NCBI GenBank assembly: GCA_038229915.1
Contig: JBBRNY010000001.1
Coordinates: 1-64,000 of the forward strand
Reading direction: 5' to 3'
Length of the DNA stretch: 64,000 bases
DNA from: JAFDZW01 sp038229915
GTDB taxonomy: Bacteria > Bacteroidota > Ignavibacteria > Palsa-1295
Shown one piece after another: positions 1 to 9,756 of this stretch. The notes under the pieces are model-generated. The model saw only the letters and a list, made by a program, of their open reading frames with translations, was not told the origin of the DNA and ran no database searches. Positions within the stretch are counted from its first letter, which is position 1; each line of letters begins with the position of its first letter. A program made the translations under genes and the position numbers.

Positions 1-609
1 AATGATTATGCTTTCGCAATGGGCAGAGAACTCTATGGCTTTGCAAAAGGTATCGGAACAGTAACACTCCCGACCAGCCCAGATAGCCCCGACCTCTTTG
101 CAATTGACACACTCGTCTTGAAAAAGTTTTCACCGGACACCAAAGGTGAGGTTGTTCGATTAGTCCAGGTCAATAAAGTACCCGGACAATCTCCCGCACA
201 TACAATTATTGATGACACTTGGAGTAGCATCGAAGATTTTTTCAAAGAGATCATCACTGTTGCCGATGACGGTCTTTCGTTGCTTGGCAATGCAAAGCTT
301 ATTGCTGACTCGCTTGACGATCTTTTTAACATGCAAATTCCAATGGTGTTTCTCAAAGAATTTCGTGATGTGACCGACCCATCCCATGCTTCGTTTCAGG
401 CTATTGTCGAGACGCAAGCCAAGTCGAATAAATTTCATGGCGGCAAAGTATTGATGGATGCCTACGATATTAATATCGAAATTTGTGATAGCCATCCTAT
501 CCGTTCTGATCTTGGTCTGGCACCATCCGGTCCGATCCGTTCGAAACTAAGTTTCTGGGTCAGCTATGACTTTGAGATCGGGATCGGCACACAAACAGTG
601 ATCAGTTAA
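1..609 (+). CDS. Acetoacetate decarboxylase-like protein (5' partial)
   Basis: The reading frame is open to the window edge, so the N-terminus is missing; an in-frame ATG at 19 is unlikely to be the true start. The first visible residues contain GRELYGFAKG, which resembles the GRE-x-x-GFPKK signature around the Schiff-base lysine of acetoacetate decarboxylase (ADC, PF06314). The second lysine of the family pair appears to be Gly here. A later segment (FLKEFRD... then QAIVET) also fits the ADC beta-barrel fold. It lies 51 bp upstream of an FAD oxidoreductase on the same strand, probably one operon. The substrate is unknown; ADC-like folds include non-decarboxylating members. The family call is by motif resemblance only. 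Confidence 0.6.
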   Translation, partial: NDYAFAMGRELYGFAKGIGTVTLPTSPDSPDLFAIDTLVLKKFSPDTKGEVVRLVQVNKVPGQSPAHTIIDDTWSSIEDFFKEIITVADDGLSLLGNAKLIADSLDDLFNMQIPMVFLKEFRDVTDPSHASFQAIVETQAKSNKFHGGKVLMDAYDINIEICDSHPIRSDLGLAPSGPIRSKLSFWVSYDFEIGIGTQTVIS

Positions 610-659
610 TACCCCACACCCCATCATTCATTTTCTCAGTTCAAATAGGACAACACGTT

Positions 660-2768
660 ATGGCAAATGGACAACAAAAAAAACTTGCGATCTTAGGCGG
701 CGGAGTCGGCGCACTGACTTCCGCTTTCGAAATCACCAATGACCCGAATTGGAAAGAAAAATTTGAAAGTATTACTATTTATCAAATGGGTTGGCGTTTG
801 GGTGGCAAAGGTGCCAGCGGACGCAGACCACCTTATGGGCGTATCGAAGAGCACGGTTTGCACATCTGGTTAGGTTGTTACAATAATTCATTTGATGCAA
901 TACAACGAGCCTACAGAGAAATAGCACGCCCACCAGGTACACCTCTTGCAACATGGCAAGATGCTTTCAAGCAACATAGCTATATTGTGCTTGCGCAGGA
1001 ATTCAAAGGCGAGTGGCATCCGTGGGCATTTAATTTTCCAACCAACGACCAAATTCCAGGCAGAGGTGCTCCGCTGCCGACGCTTTGGGACTATATCGGT
1101 CTGACGATAAAATGGCTTAACGAAATAATGGCGGACTCGACATTTCATCGTCATCTCCAAACTCAAACTGGCACCCCACAACATCAGAATGCCTTACAGT
1201 GGATCAAGAATTTTGTGCATGATGCAAATATTGACATAACTCTTGGCAATTTATCTTTAGGTGAAGATATTTTAAATGTCCTTATAGCAACTTATAGTCG
1301 TCTTGACCCAGACCCCAAAAACCACAATGCGAATGATCACTCGTTCGTTATTCATTTACTTGATGAATTGAAGAATTGGTTGAGCCGCGAGTTCATAACA
1401 CTTGCTGATACTGATCTTGACGTACTTCGATTCGTAATTATGATCGATATAGGCTCGACCATTGCGCTTGCACTTCTGCAAGATGGTGTGCTTTTTCACC
1501 CACAAAAGTTAGATTCGCTCGATGACGAAGATTTACGTCAGTGGCTTACTCGTCATGGTGCGCTTGATGTTGCCGTTAATTCGCCACTAATGAAAGGTCT
1601 CTATGATCTTGTCTTTGCATATCGTGATGGCAAACCCGGAATACCGAATTCAGACTTTGCCGCTGGTACGGCACTGCGTTGCATTTTCCGTATCGTCTTT
1701 ACGTATAAGGGTGCCATATTTTGGAAAATGCAAGCTGGGATGGGCGACACGATCTTTACACCATTGCATCAATCGCTCAAAAGCCGTGGTGTGCAATTCA
1801 AATTTTTTCATAAAGTAAAAAATCTTGGGCTTTCGGCTGACGGGAAATCTATCACTTCAATTTCGATGGGCAAGCAAGCAACTGTTATTGCCGGCGATAC
1901 TGAATATGACCCGTATGTGAATATCGTTGATCTCGACTGTTGGCCCAGCGAGCCGAATTACGATCAACTTAAAGAAGGCAAACAACTTCAAGAGCAAGGT
2001 ATCAATTTAGAATCATTTTATACAACATGGCAAGATCAGTATCTCACCCTCGAAGTCGGGAAAGATTTTGACGATGTCATCTTCGGCATTTCGCTCGGTA
2101 GTATCCCGTTCGTTTGCAAAGAACTTGTTGCCGCAAATACTGCATGGCAAGGGATGGTGACAAACATTAAAACCGTGCGCACCATGGCATTTCAGACCTG
2201 GCTCAATAAAGATCTCAGTGAACTTGGTTGGGAAGCCGAAAGTCCGGTGATGGATGCGTATGTTGATCCGATGAATACTTGGGCTGATATGAGCCAACTA
2301 ATTCCGAGAGAAACCTGGCCTGCATCTTCTAACATTCGCAATGTATCATATTTCTGCGGACCAATGGAAGGCGGCATTCCACCACAAACCGAGACCGATA
2401 CTCCGGCAATTGCACTACAGACAGTAAAAGATGCGAGCGAGCTGTGGCTAACAGATAATGCAACCACATGGTGGACAAAAGATGTCACTAAAGAAGGCGG
2501 CTTTGATCGAAATTCTGTTGTTGATATTTTTTATCGCGCAAATATTGACCCATCAGAACGGTACGTTCTATCGGTCAAGAACAGTACCCCTTACCGATTA
2601 AATGGCGGTCAGTCTGGGTTTGATAATCTCTATCTTGCCGGCGATTGGACCTACAATGGCTTGAATGCAGGTTGTGTGGAAGCGGCAATGATGTCAGGAA
2701 GAGTTGTCTCAAATGCATTAACGGGCCTACCAATCCTCAAAGACATTGATGGTTTGGGAGACGTATGA
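660..2768 (+). CDS. FAD/NAD(P)-dependent amine oxidase / carotenoid desaturase-like oxidoreductase
   Basis: A 702-residue protein with an N-terminal dinucleotide-binding motif (LAILGGGVGALTSAFE, residues about 9-24). This is followed by a flavin-family signature (GWRLGGKGASGR), an EEHGLHIW motif, and a C-terminal FAD-contact segment (LYLAGDWTYNGLNAGCVEAA). This arrangement belongs to the NAD(P)-binding Rossmann amine-oxidase family that includes phytoene desaturases and hydroxysqualene dehydroxylase. It is longer than HpnE (about 420) because of an inserted middle region at about residues 150-330. It follows the ADC-like gene, so the two may act in one lipid or isoprenoid pathway; that is inference. 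The stop lies 6 bp from the convergent neighbour's stop. Confidence 0.85.
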   Translation: MANGQQKKLAILGGGVGALTSAFEITNDPNWKEKFESITIYQMGWRLGGKGASGRRPPYGRIEEHGLHIWLGCYNNSFDAIQRAYREIARPPGTPLATWQDAFKQHSYIVLAQEFKGEWHPWAFNFPTNDQIPGRGAPLPTLWDYIGLTIKWLNEIMADSTFHRHLQTQTGTPQHQNALQWIKNFVHDANIDITLGNLSLGEDILNVLIATYSRLDPDPKNHNANDHSFVIHLLDELKNWLSREFITLADTDLDVLRFVIMIDIGSTIALALLQDGVLFHPQKLDSLDDEDLRQWLTRHGALDVAVNSPLMKGLYDLVFAYRDGKPGIPNSDFAAGTALRCIFRIVFTYKGAIFWKMQAGMGDTIFTPLHQSLKSRGVQFKFFHKVKNLGLSADGKSITSISMGKQATVIAGDTEYDPYVNIVDLDCWPSEPNYDQLKEGKQLQEQGINLESFYTTWQDQYLTLEVGKDFDDVIFGISLGSIPFVCKELVAANTAWQGMVTNIKTVRTMAFQTWLNKDLSELGWEAESPVMDAYVDPMNTWADMSQLIPRETWPASSNIRNVSYFCGPMEGGIPPQTETDTPAIALQTVKDASELWLTDNATTWWTKDVTKEGGFDRNSVVDIFYRANIDPSERYVLSVKNSTPYRLNGGQSGFDNLYLAGDWTYNGLNAGCVEAAMMSGRVVSNALTGLPILKDIDGLGDV

Positions 2769-2773
2769 TATTA

Positions 2774-5700
2774 TTATATCTGCAACTCAGCTAAGCGTGA
2801 AGTATAGTGGTACTTCTTTGTTTGATCGCTGAGAGCTTGATAGAGTAAGTGTGCTTGTGCTTTATGAACCAAAAGAGATTCAGGGGAAAGATGATCATCT
2901 TTCCCCTGATCTGTTTTAAAAGATAATTTCCAAAGTTGAAAGTGAAGCTCTGCTTGCTTGACATTGTTTGTCGCTTCTGAGAGCATAGTAGTTAACGAAC
3001 GAATCGCTTCTTCCTGATTGCCAAGGAGATAGAGCACTCGTGCTAAAATAACGGTTGCATCAAATAACGAGTCTTTGTTTCCGTCATTGTGGGCGATATC
3101 AATACTTTGTGTGATCCATTCTTTCGCTGATTCTAATTGATGTTGCGAGAATAGTCCTGCTTCGATGATTCCTTCGACAACCGTTTCAGCTTTCCATCGA
3201 AGCCAAAGTGCTTTGCCGAATGGAAAATCAATATCGTGGTGAATGGCATACGCTTTTTGAAATAATGCAAGCGCTTGCGTAAATTCTTTCTTTCGTAAAT
3301 GAACGATGCCAGTGTCACCAACAGCAAAACCAATACCTCGTGAATAACCTAATGCAGCTGAGAGTTCGTAATATTTTTTGAAGCTTTCGAATGCATGATC
3401 GAGATCACCGCGGTCAAGTTCGACCAGTCCGATCTTTCCTTCAGCCATTGCATAAGCGAGGGAGTCACCTATGTCCTCTGCATTATGCATTTCTTTATTA
3501 AAACAATCCATTGCTTTCTCAAACTCACCGATATTCCAATAGACCAAGCCGATCTGCCCCAGGACAAACGATGTTTCCCGGCGGTCACCGGTCGTCTCGA
3601 GCCATTCCATCGCCGAGCGGTAATGTTGCAACGCCAGATCATACTCGCCTTTGTTCAGATGGATCTGACCGATCTTAGTTAGAGCTCGTATCACTCCGCG
3701 CCGATCATTTTGCTTCTGACATAATTGAAGCATTGCCATAAATTGTGATGATGCTGTTTCATAGTCACCACGCTGAAGCAAAATAGCACCAATACCGCCC
3801 AGTGCCGCTGCAGAAGCGTCTGCATCGCTACGCTCAAGAGCAAGACGATGTTGTTCTTGATAGGACTCTAACGCAAGCGTCGGTTTCCCGCGAAGCATTC
3901 GCAAATCACCTAATGATCCGAATGCCACGAGAGTGTCATCGTTGGCATCATCAGCAACAACTTCCTCTAACTTTTTCTCGGTAGCATCCCATGCACCAAC
4001 AGCACGGTAAAGCCGCGCAAGTGTAAGCGAATGTTTGGGAGACGACCCGGCGGCGGTTTGCTCATAGAGCAAAGCAATATCTTTTTCACCGAGTTTTTTC
4101 CAATAATGCAAAAACTCATACTCGGTTTCGCCGTCAAACATCGTTTGAAGAACAAGCGGAGAAAGCAATGCTTCTCGAAGTTTCTCCTGTTGGTTTGCTT
4201 TTGATAGTTGATACAGCATTTCACGAATCACGGTCGTATCAATGCCGGAATCAAGTGTTAATGGTATTTGCTGAAATTCATGGCTAAAATATTCGGACAA
4301 CGACCGGTGAGTCTGCGACCGAACTTCCGGATCTGAGAGATAGCGTGACTCGACAGCTCGTTGTAAATATTTATGAAAAAAATTGATCCGGCCATTGGTG
4401 CGAAGCAAATGATAATCGAGTGCATGAAGCAACATCGAAAGCTCAACGCGAGCTAGACCTGAGGCACCAAGCAAATGTGTTTCGGCAAGCCCAGCTCGCG
4501 AAAGCGCGAGTGCCATTGTAACAACTCGGACAATATTCACGCCGTAATCATTTTCCATCCGCTCGAGTGTTCGAACAAACAGTTGATCAAGATCTTTGAC
4601 GTTCAGATAATTATCCGCAACCTCTACTAAACTTTCATGATCGCCATAGAGTCGAAGCTCTTCGGATAGTGTTCGCAGAAATAGTGGCGATGAAGACTTT
4701 TCATCCTTTCCGATCTTCAATAATAGTGATGGTGGAAGTGATTTGTGATACTCAGCAAGATACCGTGCAACGATTGCTTCACGTTCGCGCTCTTTGAGAG
4801 CACGTAATTCAAGTGTTTCCCATTGTCGTGTCGAAATACGATCAAGTGTTTCACCATCGCGACATGAAATGAGCAGGTTGATCTTTGGCGGGAATGTGTT
4901 GGCGAGCCAGGAAAGTGATCGTGAATGTGATTGAAATTGATCGATCGAATCCAGTGCGATCAGTAAAATGTCGTTTTCAAAACCCACCACTTCACCCACA
5001 CGAGCGAGCCATTCGGGGAATACGCGTTCTAATTCTTCGGTATCGGTAGGAATGCTATCTTGAATGGCGTATCGCTCTTTGATCTCACCAATGACTCGGC
5101 GCATAAACCCAATATGATCGGTCGAATCATCAGAGGCACCAACGTAATGCTCGATCACAAAACCGTGTGGGTTCTTCCGAAGATACTCACTGACAAGCCA
5201 AGCGATCAGCGCACTCTTCCCCATTCCGCTCTCGGCCGCTATCACTAATGGTGAAGAGCGTGATGAAAGCCAGTGATTAAAATGTGTGAGATACTCCGGA
5301 TTTGCGATATAAGCTCTTCGCCTACTATGTGCAAAAGCATTGTGAGCAAGTCTTTCTCGTTCAAGCACTGACGGCACAGCATTTGCAGGCCAGGTTGATT
5401 CGATGATCTCAAGAAGATCAGCACGGACAGCTTCGCCGAGTTGCTCAGGAGTCTCGAAGTTATGAACTGGTCTGCCGGTGTCAATGATTTTTTCAACAAG
5501 CTGTTCCAAACGCTCGGGGTTATCAACTGCAGCGTGTTCCTCTTTTCGGCGATAAAAATACGCTTGGCCGCCGCCATCATTGAGCGCACCATGTGTGAAC
5601 TCCATTTCCAAAAGACTACCACCGTCAAGGGTTAACGACTCGATCCACGGGTACCGTTCTTGAATATCGGGATCCATTGCAACTTCGTGATACTCAGGTG

Positions 5701-6004
5701 TCCAACCGTAACGTCTACCAATGATGCCAATAAAATATGGTCGGCACCGATCAATTTCTTCAAGGCACGTTCGGATAATACGTCCGAGACGCTGCTGCTC
5801 CTCGGTCAGCCCCCACCGCAGATCAACTTCTGTAAATGAGACCCCACGTGAACGGCAAAGGGCACGTAGCTCGGGGAATACTTTTTTTATGAGATACTCG
5901 CGCTCCTCCTGCAAGTCACGAAACGTGCTTGAAATAAAAAGACGAAGCTCAGCTTTACGAGTTACGTGTGGTGATCCCATCCGAGATGGAAATGAGTAAT
6001 TCAA
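2774..6004 (-). CDS. DUF4062 - STAND/NACHT-like NTPase - TPR protein
   Basis: A 1076-residue protein of three parts. Residues about 20-180 form a DUF4062 domain (LRLFISSTFRDLQEERE, then DLRWGLTEEQ and FIGIIGRRYGW), a TIR-like fold also found in eukaryotic NPHP3 and TEP1-like proteins. Residues about 245-560 are a STAND-type P-loop ATPase with Walker A ESGMGKSA at 258-265 and a Walker-B-like LLIALDSIDQF at about 347-357. Residues about 690-1030 are tandem tetratricopeptide repeats (for example ALGGIGAILLQRGDYETA and IGQIHLNKGEYDLALQHY). The architecture is that of a signal-sensing STAND protein: TPR sensor, oligomerising ATPase, N-terminal effector. It stands alone on the minus strand between unrelated genes. 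An anti-phage or cell-death role is possible but not shown. Confidence 0.9.
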   Translation of the reverse strand: MNYSFPSRMGSPHVTRKAELRLFISSTFRDLQEEREYLIKKVFPELRALCRSRGVSFTEVDLRWGLTEEQQRLGRIIRTCLEEIDRCRPYFIGIIGRRYGWTPEYHEVAMDPDIQERYPWIESLTLDGGSLLEMEFTHGALNDGGGQAYFYRRKEEHAAVDNPERLEQLVEKIIDTGRPVHNFETPEQLGEAVRADLLEIIESTWPANAVPSVLERERLAHNAFAHSRRRAYIANPEYLTHFNHWLSSRSSPLVIAAESGMGKSALIAWLVSEYLRKNPHGFVIEHYVGASDDSTDHIGFMRRVIGEIKERYAIQDSIPTDTEELERVFPEWLARVGEVVGFENDILLIALDSIDQFQSHSRSLSWLANTFPPKINLLISCRDGETLDRISTRQWETLELRALKEREREAIVARYLAEYHKSLPPSLLLKIGKDEKSSSPLFLRTLSEELRLYGDHESLVEVADNYLNVKDLDQLFVRTLERMENDYGVNIVRVVTMALALSRAGLAETHLLGASGLARVELSMLLHALDYHLLRTNGRINFFHKYLQRAVESRYLSDPEVRSQTHRSLSEYFSHEFQQIPLTLDSGIDTTVIREMLYQLSKANQQEKLREALLSPLVLQTMFDGETEYEFLHYWKKLGEKDIALLYEQTAAGSSPKHSLTLARLYRAVGAWDATEKKLEEVVADDANDDTLVAFGSLGDLRMLRGKPTLALESYQEQHRLALERSDADASAAALGGIGAILLQRGDYETASSQFMAMLQLCQKQNDRRGVIRALTKIGQIHLNKGEYDLALQHYRSAMEWLETTGDRRETSFVLGQIGLVYWNIGEFEKAMDCFNKEMHNAEDIGDSLAYAMAEGKIGLVELDRGDLDHAFESFKKYYELSAALGYSRGIGFAVGDTGIVHLRKKEFTQALALFQKAYAIHHDIDFPFGKALWLRWKAETVVEGIIEAGLFSQHQLESAKEWITQSIDIAHNDGNKDSLFDATVILARVLYLLGNQEEAIRSLTTMLSEATNNVKQAELHFQLWKLSFKTDQGKDDHLSPESLLVHKAQAHLLYQALSDQTKKYHYTSRLAELQI

Positions 6005-6017
6005 ATACTACAAGATA

Positions 6018-6025
6018 CAAATATA
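6018..6025 (-). promoter_or_regulatory. Candidate -7 promoter element for the STAND NTPase gene
   Basis: Read on the minus strand this is TATATTTG, an exact match to the Bacteroidota -7 element TAnnTTTG. It lies 14 bp upstream of the ATG at 6004. I see no good TTTG-like -33 element 19-21 bp further upstream, so the call is weak. If used, the transcript would have a very short leader. Confidence 0.3.
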
Positions 6026-6289
6026 CCGCCCCAGTGCATAGAAGACCCGTATATGGCAACAATGAGTGATATGATAGCAGGGATATGCAAACCTTGAAGT
6101 TTGATCCGATCCCGATCTCGACAAATTGAGAGAAATGTATGAATTTATAGAATTGTTTAAGAAATTTGCTTGAAGTTTTATTCATGGCACCAATTGCGTC
6201 CATTCGTGTTACCAAAGCTACACATTAAAGTTTTCGGAACATCATCAATCGATCTGCTTTTCTACCTTAATTATTCTCTTCTTCTCAGT

Positions 6290-8293
6290 ATGAATACTCT
6301 TATTAAATATTCTGCCGTATTTCTGGCGTTTACTGTGCTGTCATTATTTGGGGCAACAAATATAAAAAGCCAAGTAATGTACGCCAATCCGACCTCACTT
6401 ACATTTATTTCACCGGGTATCGGGGTTGCTACAGACTCACAATGTTTTGTATTCACGAACAATAGCAATGCGTTAGATGGCATTTACAATATCACTCTTG
6501 GAGGTTCGAACCCCGATGATTTCCAGCTCAGCGGAGGATATGTTTTGGGTTCTGGGCAGACAATTTTAATCCCTGCGCATTCAAGTTATACTGTTTGTGT
6601 ATTCTTCAAGCCTCTGTCTGCGGGTCAGAGCAATGCAATAATAACGTTCAAACTCGGCTCTCATTCTCTCCTTGGACCATATGATCTCGAACTCCATGGT
6701 AGTACCGGCGTACAAGTCTTAGGCAATCCGCGAATTGTCATAATGCCAAATCTATTGAACTTCGATTCCGTTGCTCTCGGTGATAGTCTTTGCAAATCAC
6801 TGACCGTATCAAATCCCGGCACGGATACCTTACTGATAAAAAAGCAGGTTGTAACAAGCTCTGAAGGCGATTTCAATTTCACATTCATCCCTCAAGAACT
6901 TACTGCTATCCCACCTTCGCAGAGCCGGATGATCACTGTCTGTTTCAAGCCGAGACAAGCGGGTGCACGTGAAGCGCGTATAACGTTCTTTACTAATATT
7001 CCGGTGACGGCTCAAGGAGATACAGGTACGAAAAGCGTAAGCGTTGCCGGAACAGGCGTTCCGCACGGCGCGCTTTTCATAACAAGCCCAAAACGCGATT
7101 CAGCTATCATCGGCTCGACGATCTGTCAAATAGATACTCTCTGGAATAGCGGCGAAGCAGATCTGCTTGTGAACACGATGAACATATCCGGTACAAATTC
7201 TTCTGAATTTGCTCTGAATAATGTAATTCTGCCCTTCCAGATAAAGGCAAAGAGCAAGGTAACTCTAAAAGTCTGTGCGACACCTTCGGCGCGTGGATTG
7301 CGTAATGCCGTGCTATCAGCAACGGCAAAATCGAATGAACGTACGTTAACCGCAAGCATTCCAATTTCTATATTCGGTAAGACGATCTGTTCTTCAGTTG
7401 ATTCTATTTCACTCTTTGCCAATCAGAAAGTTATAAAAAATACAGATTCTTCTCTTTGTATTAGAGTCACCAATTGCGGAGATGTGTCTGCAAACTATAC
7501 GGTGCGCATAACTGATACAACGTATTACTCCTTTTCACCTTTAGGTGCTAACGGAGTACTGCCGGGTAATTCTACAGTATTCTGTGTAAAATTTAATCCA
7601 CGTATCACAGGTGTATTAAGATCAAAACTCATCATTAGTACAAATGATCTTCCGGATATGATCGTTGACCTTCTCGGAAGCGGTGCTTGTGCTGCTATTG
7701 CAGCTAGTGAATTCATTATTCCGAATATTAATGCCGGCGGACATGGCACTTTCAAAGTAACGCTCAGGAATACTGGGAACCTGGATTGGAATCCGGGAAC
7801 ACCCCTCTTAAATCCGAATAACGGAATCTATGCACTAACCGGTGCTGTACCGGTTATTCCTTCGGGTGACAGTATTCAATTGCTTTTCCGTTATGATCCT
7901 GAAAATACCAACCAAATGTATTCAACTCAGGTATCATTTCCGAACAGCGGACCTTGTTCCGAATCACCGTTAACATTCTTGCTTTCACAGCAAACGGGTA
8001 CTGCAGGTGTAAACCGCATTACCGAACAAGGAGGATTTGCGCTCGGACAGAACTATCCGAACCCCGCATCGGGAATAACTTCCTTCGACTTTACTATCCC
8101 CAAGGAATCATCCGTCTCTCTTTCAGTTTTTGATATGAGCGGGAATGAGGTACAAAAACTTATTACCGGACGCATTTCGGAAGGAATACATTCAGTAACA
8201 TTTGACGGTACACACCTATCAGCCGGTACATATCTATATTTGCTTGAATCTTCAGGCATCAGATTGTCCCGTTATTTCATCCTTGTAAAATAA
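6290..8293 (+). CDS. Secreted Ig-like (ASPM/SPD-2/Hydin-type) repeat protein with T9SS type-A sorting domain
   Basis: The chosen ATG at 6290 begins a good signal peptide (MNTLIKYSAVFLAFTVLSL..., cleavage near GATNIKSQ); an upstream in-frame ATG at 6170 would bury it, so I reject that start. The 667-residue product carries repeated beta-sandwich segments, each with a pattern such as VSNPGTDTLLIKK followed by a C-x-x-F-KP motif (VCFKP, VCVFFKP, FCVKFNP), typical of ASH/choice-of-anchor domains. The last 85 residues (NYPNPASGITSFDFTIP..., VFDMSGNEVQKL, LSAGTYLYLLES) are a canonical T9SS type-A C-terminal domain. It should be exported by the Sec pathway, then secreted or surface-attached. The ligand is unknown. 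Confidence 0.88.
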   Translation: MNTLIKYSAVFLAFTVLSLFGATNIKSQVMYANPTSLTFISPGIGVATDSQCFVFTNNSNALDGIYNITLGGSNPDDFQLSGGYVLGSGQTILIPAHSSYTVCVFFKPLSAGQSNAIITFKLGSHSLLGPYDLELHGSTGVQVLGNPRIVIMPNLLNFDSVALGDSLCKSLTVSNPGTDTLLIKKQVVTSSEGDFNFTFIPQELTAIPPSQSRMITVCFKPRQAGAREARITFFTNIPVTAQGDTGTKSVSVAGTGVPHGALFITSPKRDSAIIGSTICQIDTLWNSGEADLLVNTMNISGTNSSEFALNNVILPFQIKAKSKVTLKVCATPSARGLRNAVLSATAKSNERTLTASIPISIFGKTICSSVDSISLFANQKVIKNTDSSLCIRVTNCGDVSANYTVRITDTTYYSFSPLGANGVLPGNSTVFCVKFNPRITGVLRSKLIISTNDLPDMIVDLLGSGACAAIAASEFIIPNINAGGHGTFKVTLRNTGNLDWNPGTPLLNPNNGIYALTGAVPVIPSGDSIQLLFRYDPENTNQMYSTQVSFPNSGPCSESPLTFLLSQQTGTAGVNRITEQGGFALGQNYPNPASGITSFDFTIPKESSVSLSVFDMSGNEVQKLITGRISEGIHSVTFDGTHLSAGTYLYLLESSGIRLSRYFILVK

Positions 8294-8324
8294 TTTTTTT
8301 TATGACTTTCTATTCCTATCACTC

Positions 8325-8816
8325 ATGAAAACATTAATATTCTTACGTACTCTCTGCATTTTTTCTGTTATTTTCTCATTGACCGGTATTATTAGTTGCT
8401 CAACAACTTCAAGCACCGGAGATACTATTGTGGCGACGAATACGGTATTCTTCGATTCACTATATACAAATGTCGATGTGAATACCAGCATATTAAGCAC
8501 TTCATCACCTTGGACTATTGGGACTTCCACTCCGATCGTGAATTTTCGATTCCAAAGCAAACCAACAACAAACGGCACTTATATCCTTCTCAACTCAGAC
8601 AAAGGAAGTATTGCCGCAAACGAATGCCTCTTCTTTATAAATCATCTTGATGGTATCAATTCCACAAGCTACTTTCCGAAGACCAGCAATCTCAAAACTC
8701 TTACAGTAAAGGTCACCGCAGGTAAGGTAAACGTGATCGTCGATGGAATCGAGATGGAAGGAAATCGTGGCGGGAAAGCTGTACCTCCAGTTAATATTAA
8801 CCTAACAGAAAAGTAA
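8325..8816 (+). CDS. Hypothetical lipoprotein
   Basis: A 163-residue protein with an N-terminal lipoprotein signal: hydrophobic stretch IFSVIFSLTG followed by the lipobox IISC with Cys at about residue 26. The mature part is Ser/Thr/Asn-rich and predicted to be mostly beta. No family recognised. It lies 31 bp downstream of the T9SS cargo gene in the same direction and may be co-transcribed; a hairpin at 8900-8933 would end that transcript. Confidence 0.75.
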   Translation: MKTLIFLRTLCIFSVIFSLTGIISCSTTSSTGDTIVATNTVFFDSLYTNVDVNTSILSTSSPWTIGTSTPIVNFRFQSKPTTNGTYILLNSDKGSIAANECLFFINHLDGINSTSYFPKTSNLKTLTVKVTAGKVNVIVDGIEMEGNRGGKAVPPVNINLTEK

Positions 8817-8899
8817 GCCTATCCGAGGTAAACAACGAGGTAGTTTTCTTTGGATATAACGTGGATCATATGATAAAATACTAACCTTGGTAAAAACAG

Positions 8900-8933
8900 A
8901 AAGACACAACCGTAGCAATACGATTGTGTCTTT
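8900..8933 (+). terminator. Hairpin terminator after the lipoprotein gene
   Basis: Outer stem AAAGACACAA / TTGTGTCTTT, a C-A mismatch, then inner stem CGTA / TACG closed by a GCAA (GNRA) tetraloop. It is followed by a T-rich stretch (TAGCTTTTCTG). It lies 84 bp after the stop at 8816. The rest of the 8817-9161 gap is AT-rich and holds only this hairpin and the sigma gene promoter. Confidence 0.7.
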
Positions 8934-9013
8934 AGCTTTTCTGTAAGCTAAATCGCGGGAAAATTAGATTTACCATAGCTCACACTGATTGGATAGAGGG
9001 TACTTCCGTAGAA

Positions 9014-9047
9014 TTTTGAAGATTAGCTTTTTTCTTTCGTATATTTG
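9014..9047 (+). promoter_or_regulatory. Candidate Bacteroidota-type promoter for the small sigma factor gene
   Basis: TTTTG at 9014-9018 and TATATTTG at 9040-9047, separated by 21 bp, fit the Bacteroidota consensus TTTG-N19-21-TAnnTTTG. The sigma gene start is at 9162, giving a leader of about 105 nt in which I see no strong structure. Confidence 0.5.
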
Positions 9048-9161
9048 AACTAGGATAAATAGATATTCAACGTTTGTTCGTCCTTACTTGACTTATTGAG
9101 GATCCATACTTTGATATAGATTCTTCGCTTAAGTTTTTATTTTACCTTAAATACATATCAT

Positions 9162-9647
9162 ATGAAACATTATGAGAAGGAGTTCGAAGGGATACTCAAA
9201 ATCCTTCAACGAAAGTGGACATCGAATGGTCTCGATAATGCCTTTATATCGATAGCCTACGGTGAGGCATTGACAAAACTTCTTACCAAAGAAGCAGAAA
9301 GTGGAGGAGCATTACCCAAAGTAGCGCAACAAAGTTTCATCTGGGTAGCAGCAAGTAATCTTATAAAGAATGAATGTAAGAGATTACAAAATGTGGATCA
9401 TATTGGTAGTGGTGAGAAACATATTAATTCAGGCGCGATTAGTTTGGATCAAACGATTATTTCGAGAATTGATTTTGACAAAGCTATCGAATTACTACCT
9501 GACAAATATAGATCGATTTTTCTTCTACAATTAAATAGTGGACTTACCATTAAGGATATTGCTAAGCAAGTTGGACTTTCTGAAAATGGAGTAAAGAAGA
9601 GGTTAAAAGTTGCACGCGAGAAGCTGCGGAGATTTCATAGTAAATAA
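9162..9647 (+). CDS. Small RNA polymerase sigma-70 family (ECF-like) factor
   Basis: 161 residues. The C-terminal third (LPDKYRSIFLLQ..., then LTIKDIAKQVGLSENGVKKRL and KVAREKLRR) is a typical sigma region 4 helix-turn-helix. The N-terminal half is where region 2 should lie, but it is poorly conserved; WVAASNLIKNECKRL may be its second part. No anti-sigma gene is adjacent. Downstream genes encode secreted proteins, so it could control them, but this is inference. Codon use is AT-richer than the dcw region, consistent with an accessory locus. Confidence 0.75.
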   Translation: MKHYEKEFEGILKILQRKWTSNGLDNAFISIAYGEALTKLLTKEAESGGALPKVAQQSFIWVAASNLIKNECKRLQNVDHIGSGEKHINSGAISLDQTIISRIDFDKAIELLPDKYRSIFLLQLNSGLTIKDIAKQVGLSENGVKKRLKVAREKLRRFHSK

Positions 9648-9756
9648 ATTTTTTCGGACGAAGTACCCTCAAGGCTGTTTGAGTTGTATAACATATGACG
9701 TCTATACATGAGTAATCATAGGTTAGGCTTAACTTGGTATTCATTACAATTAAACT

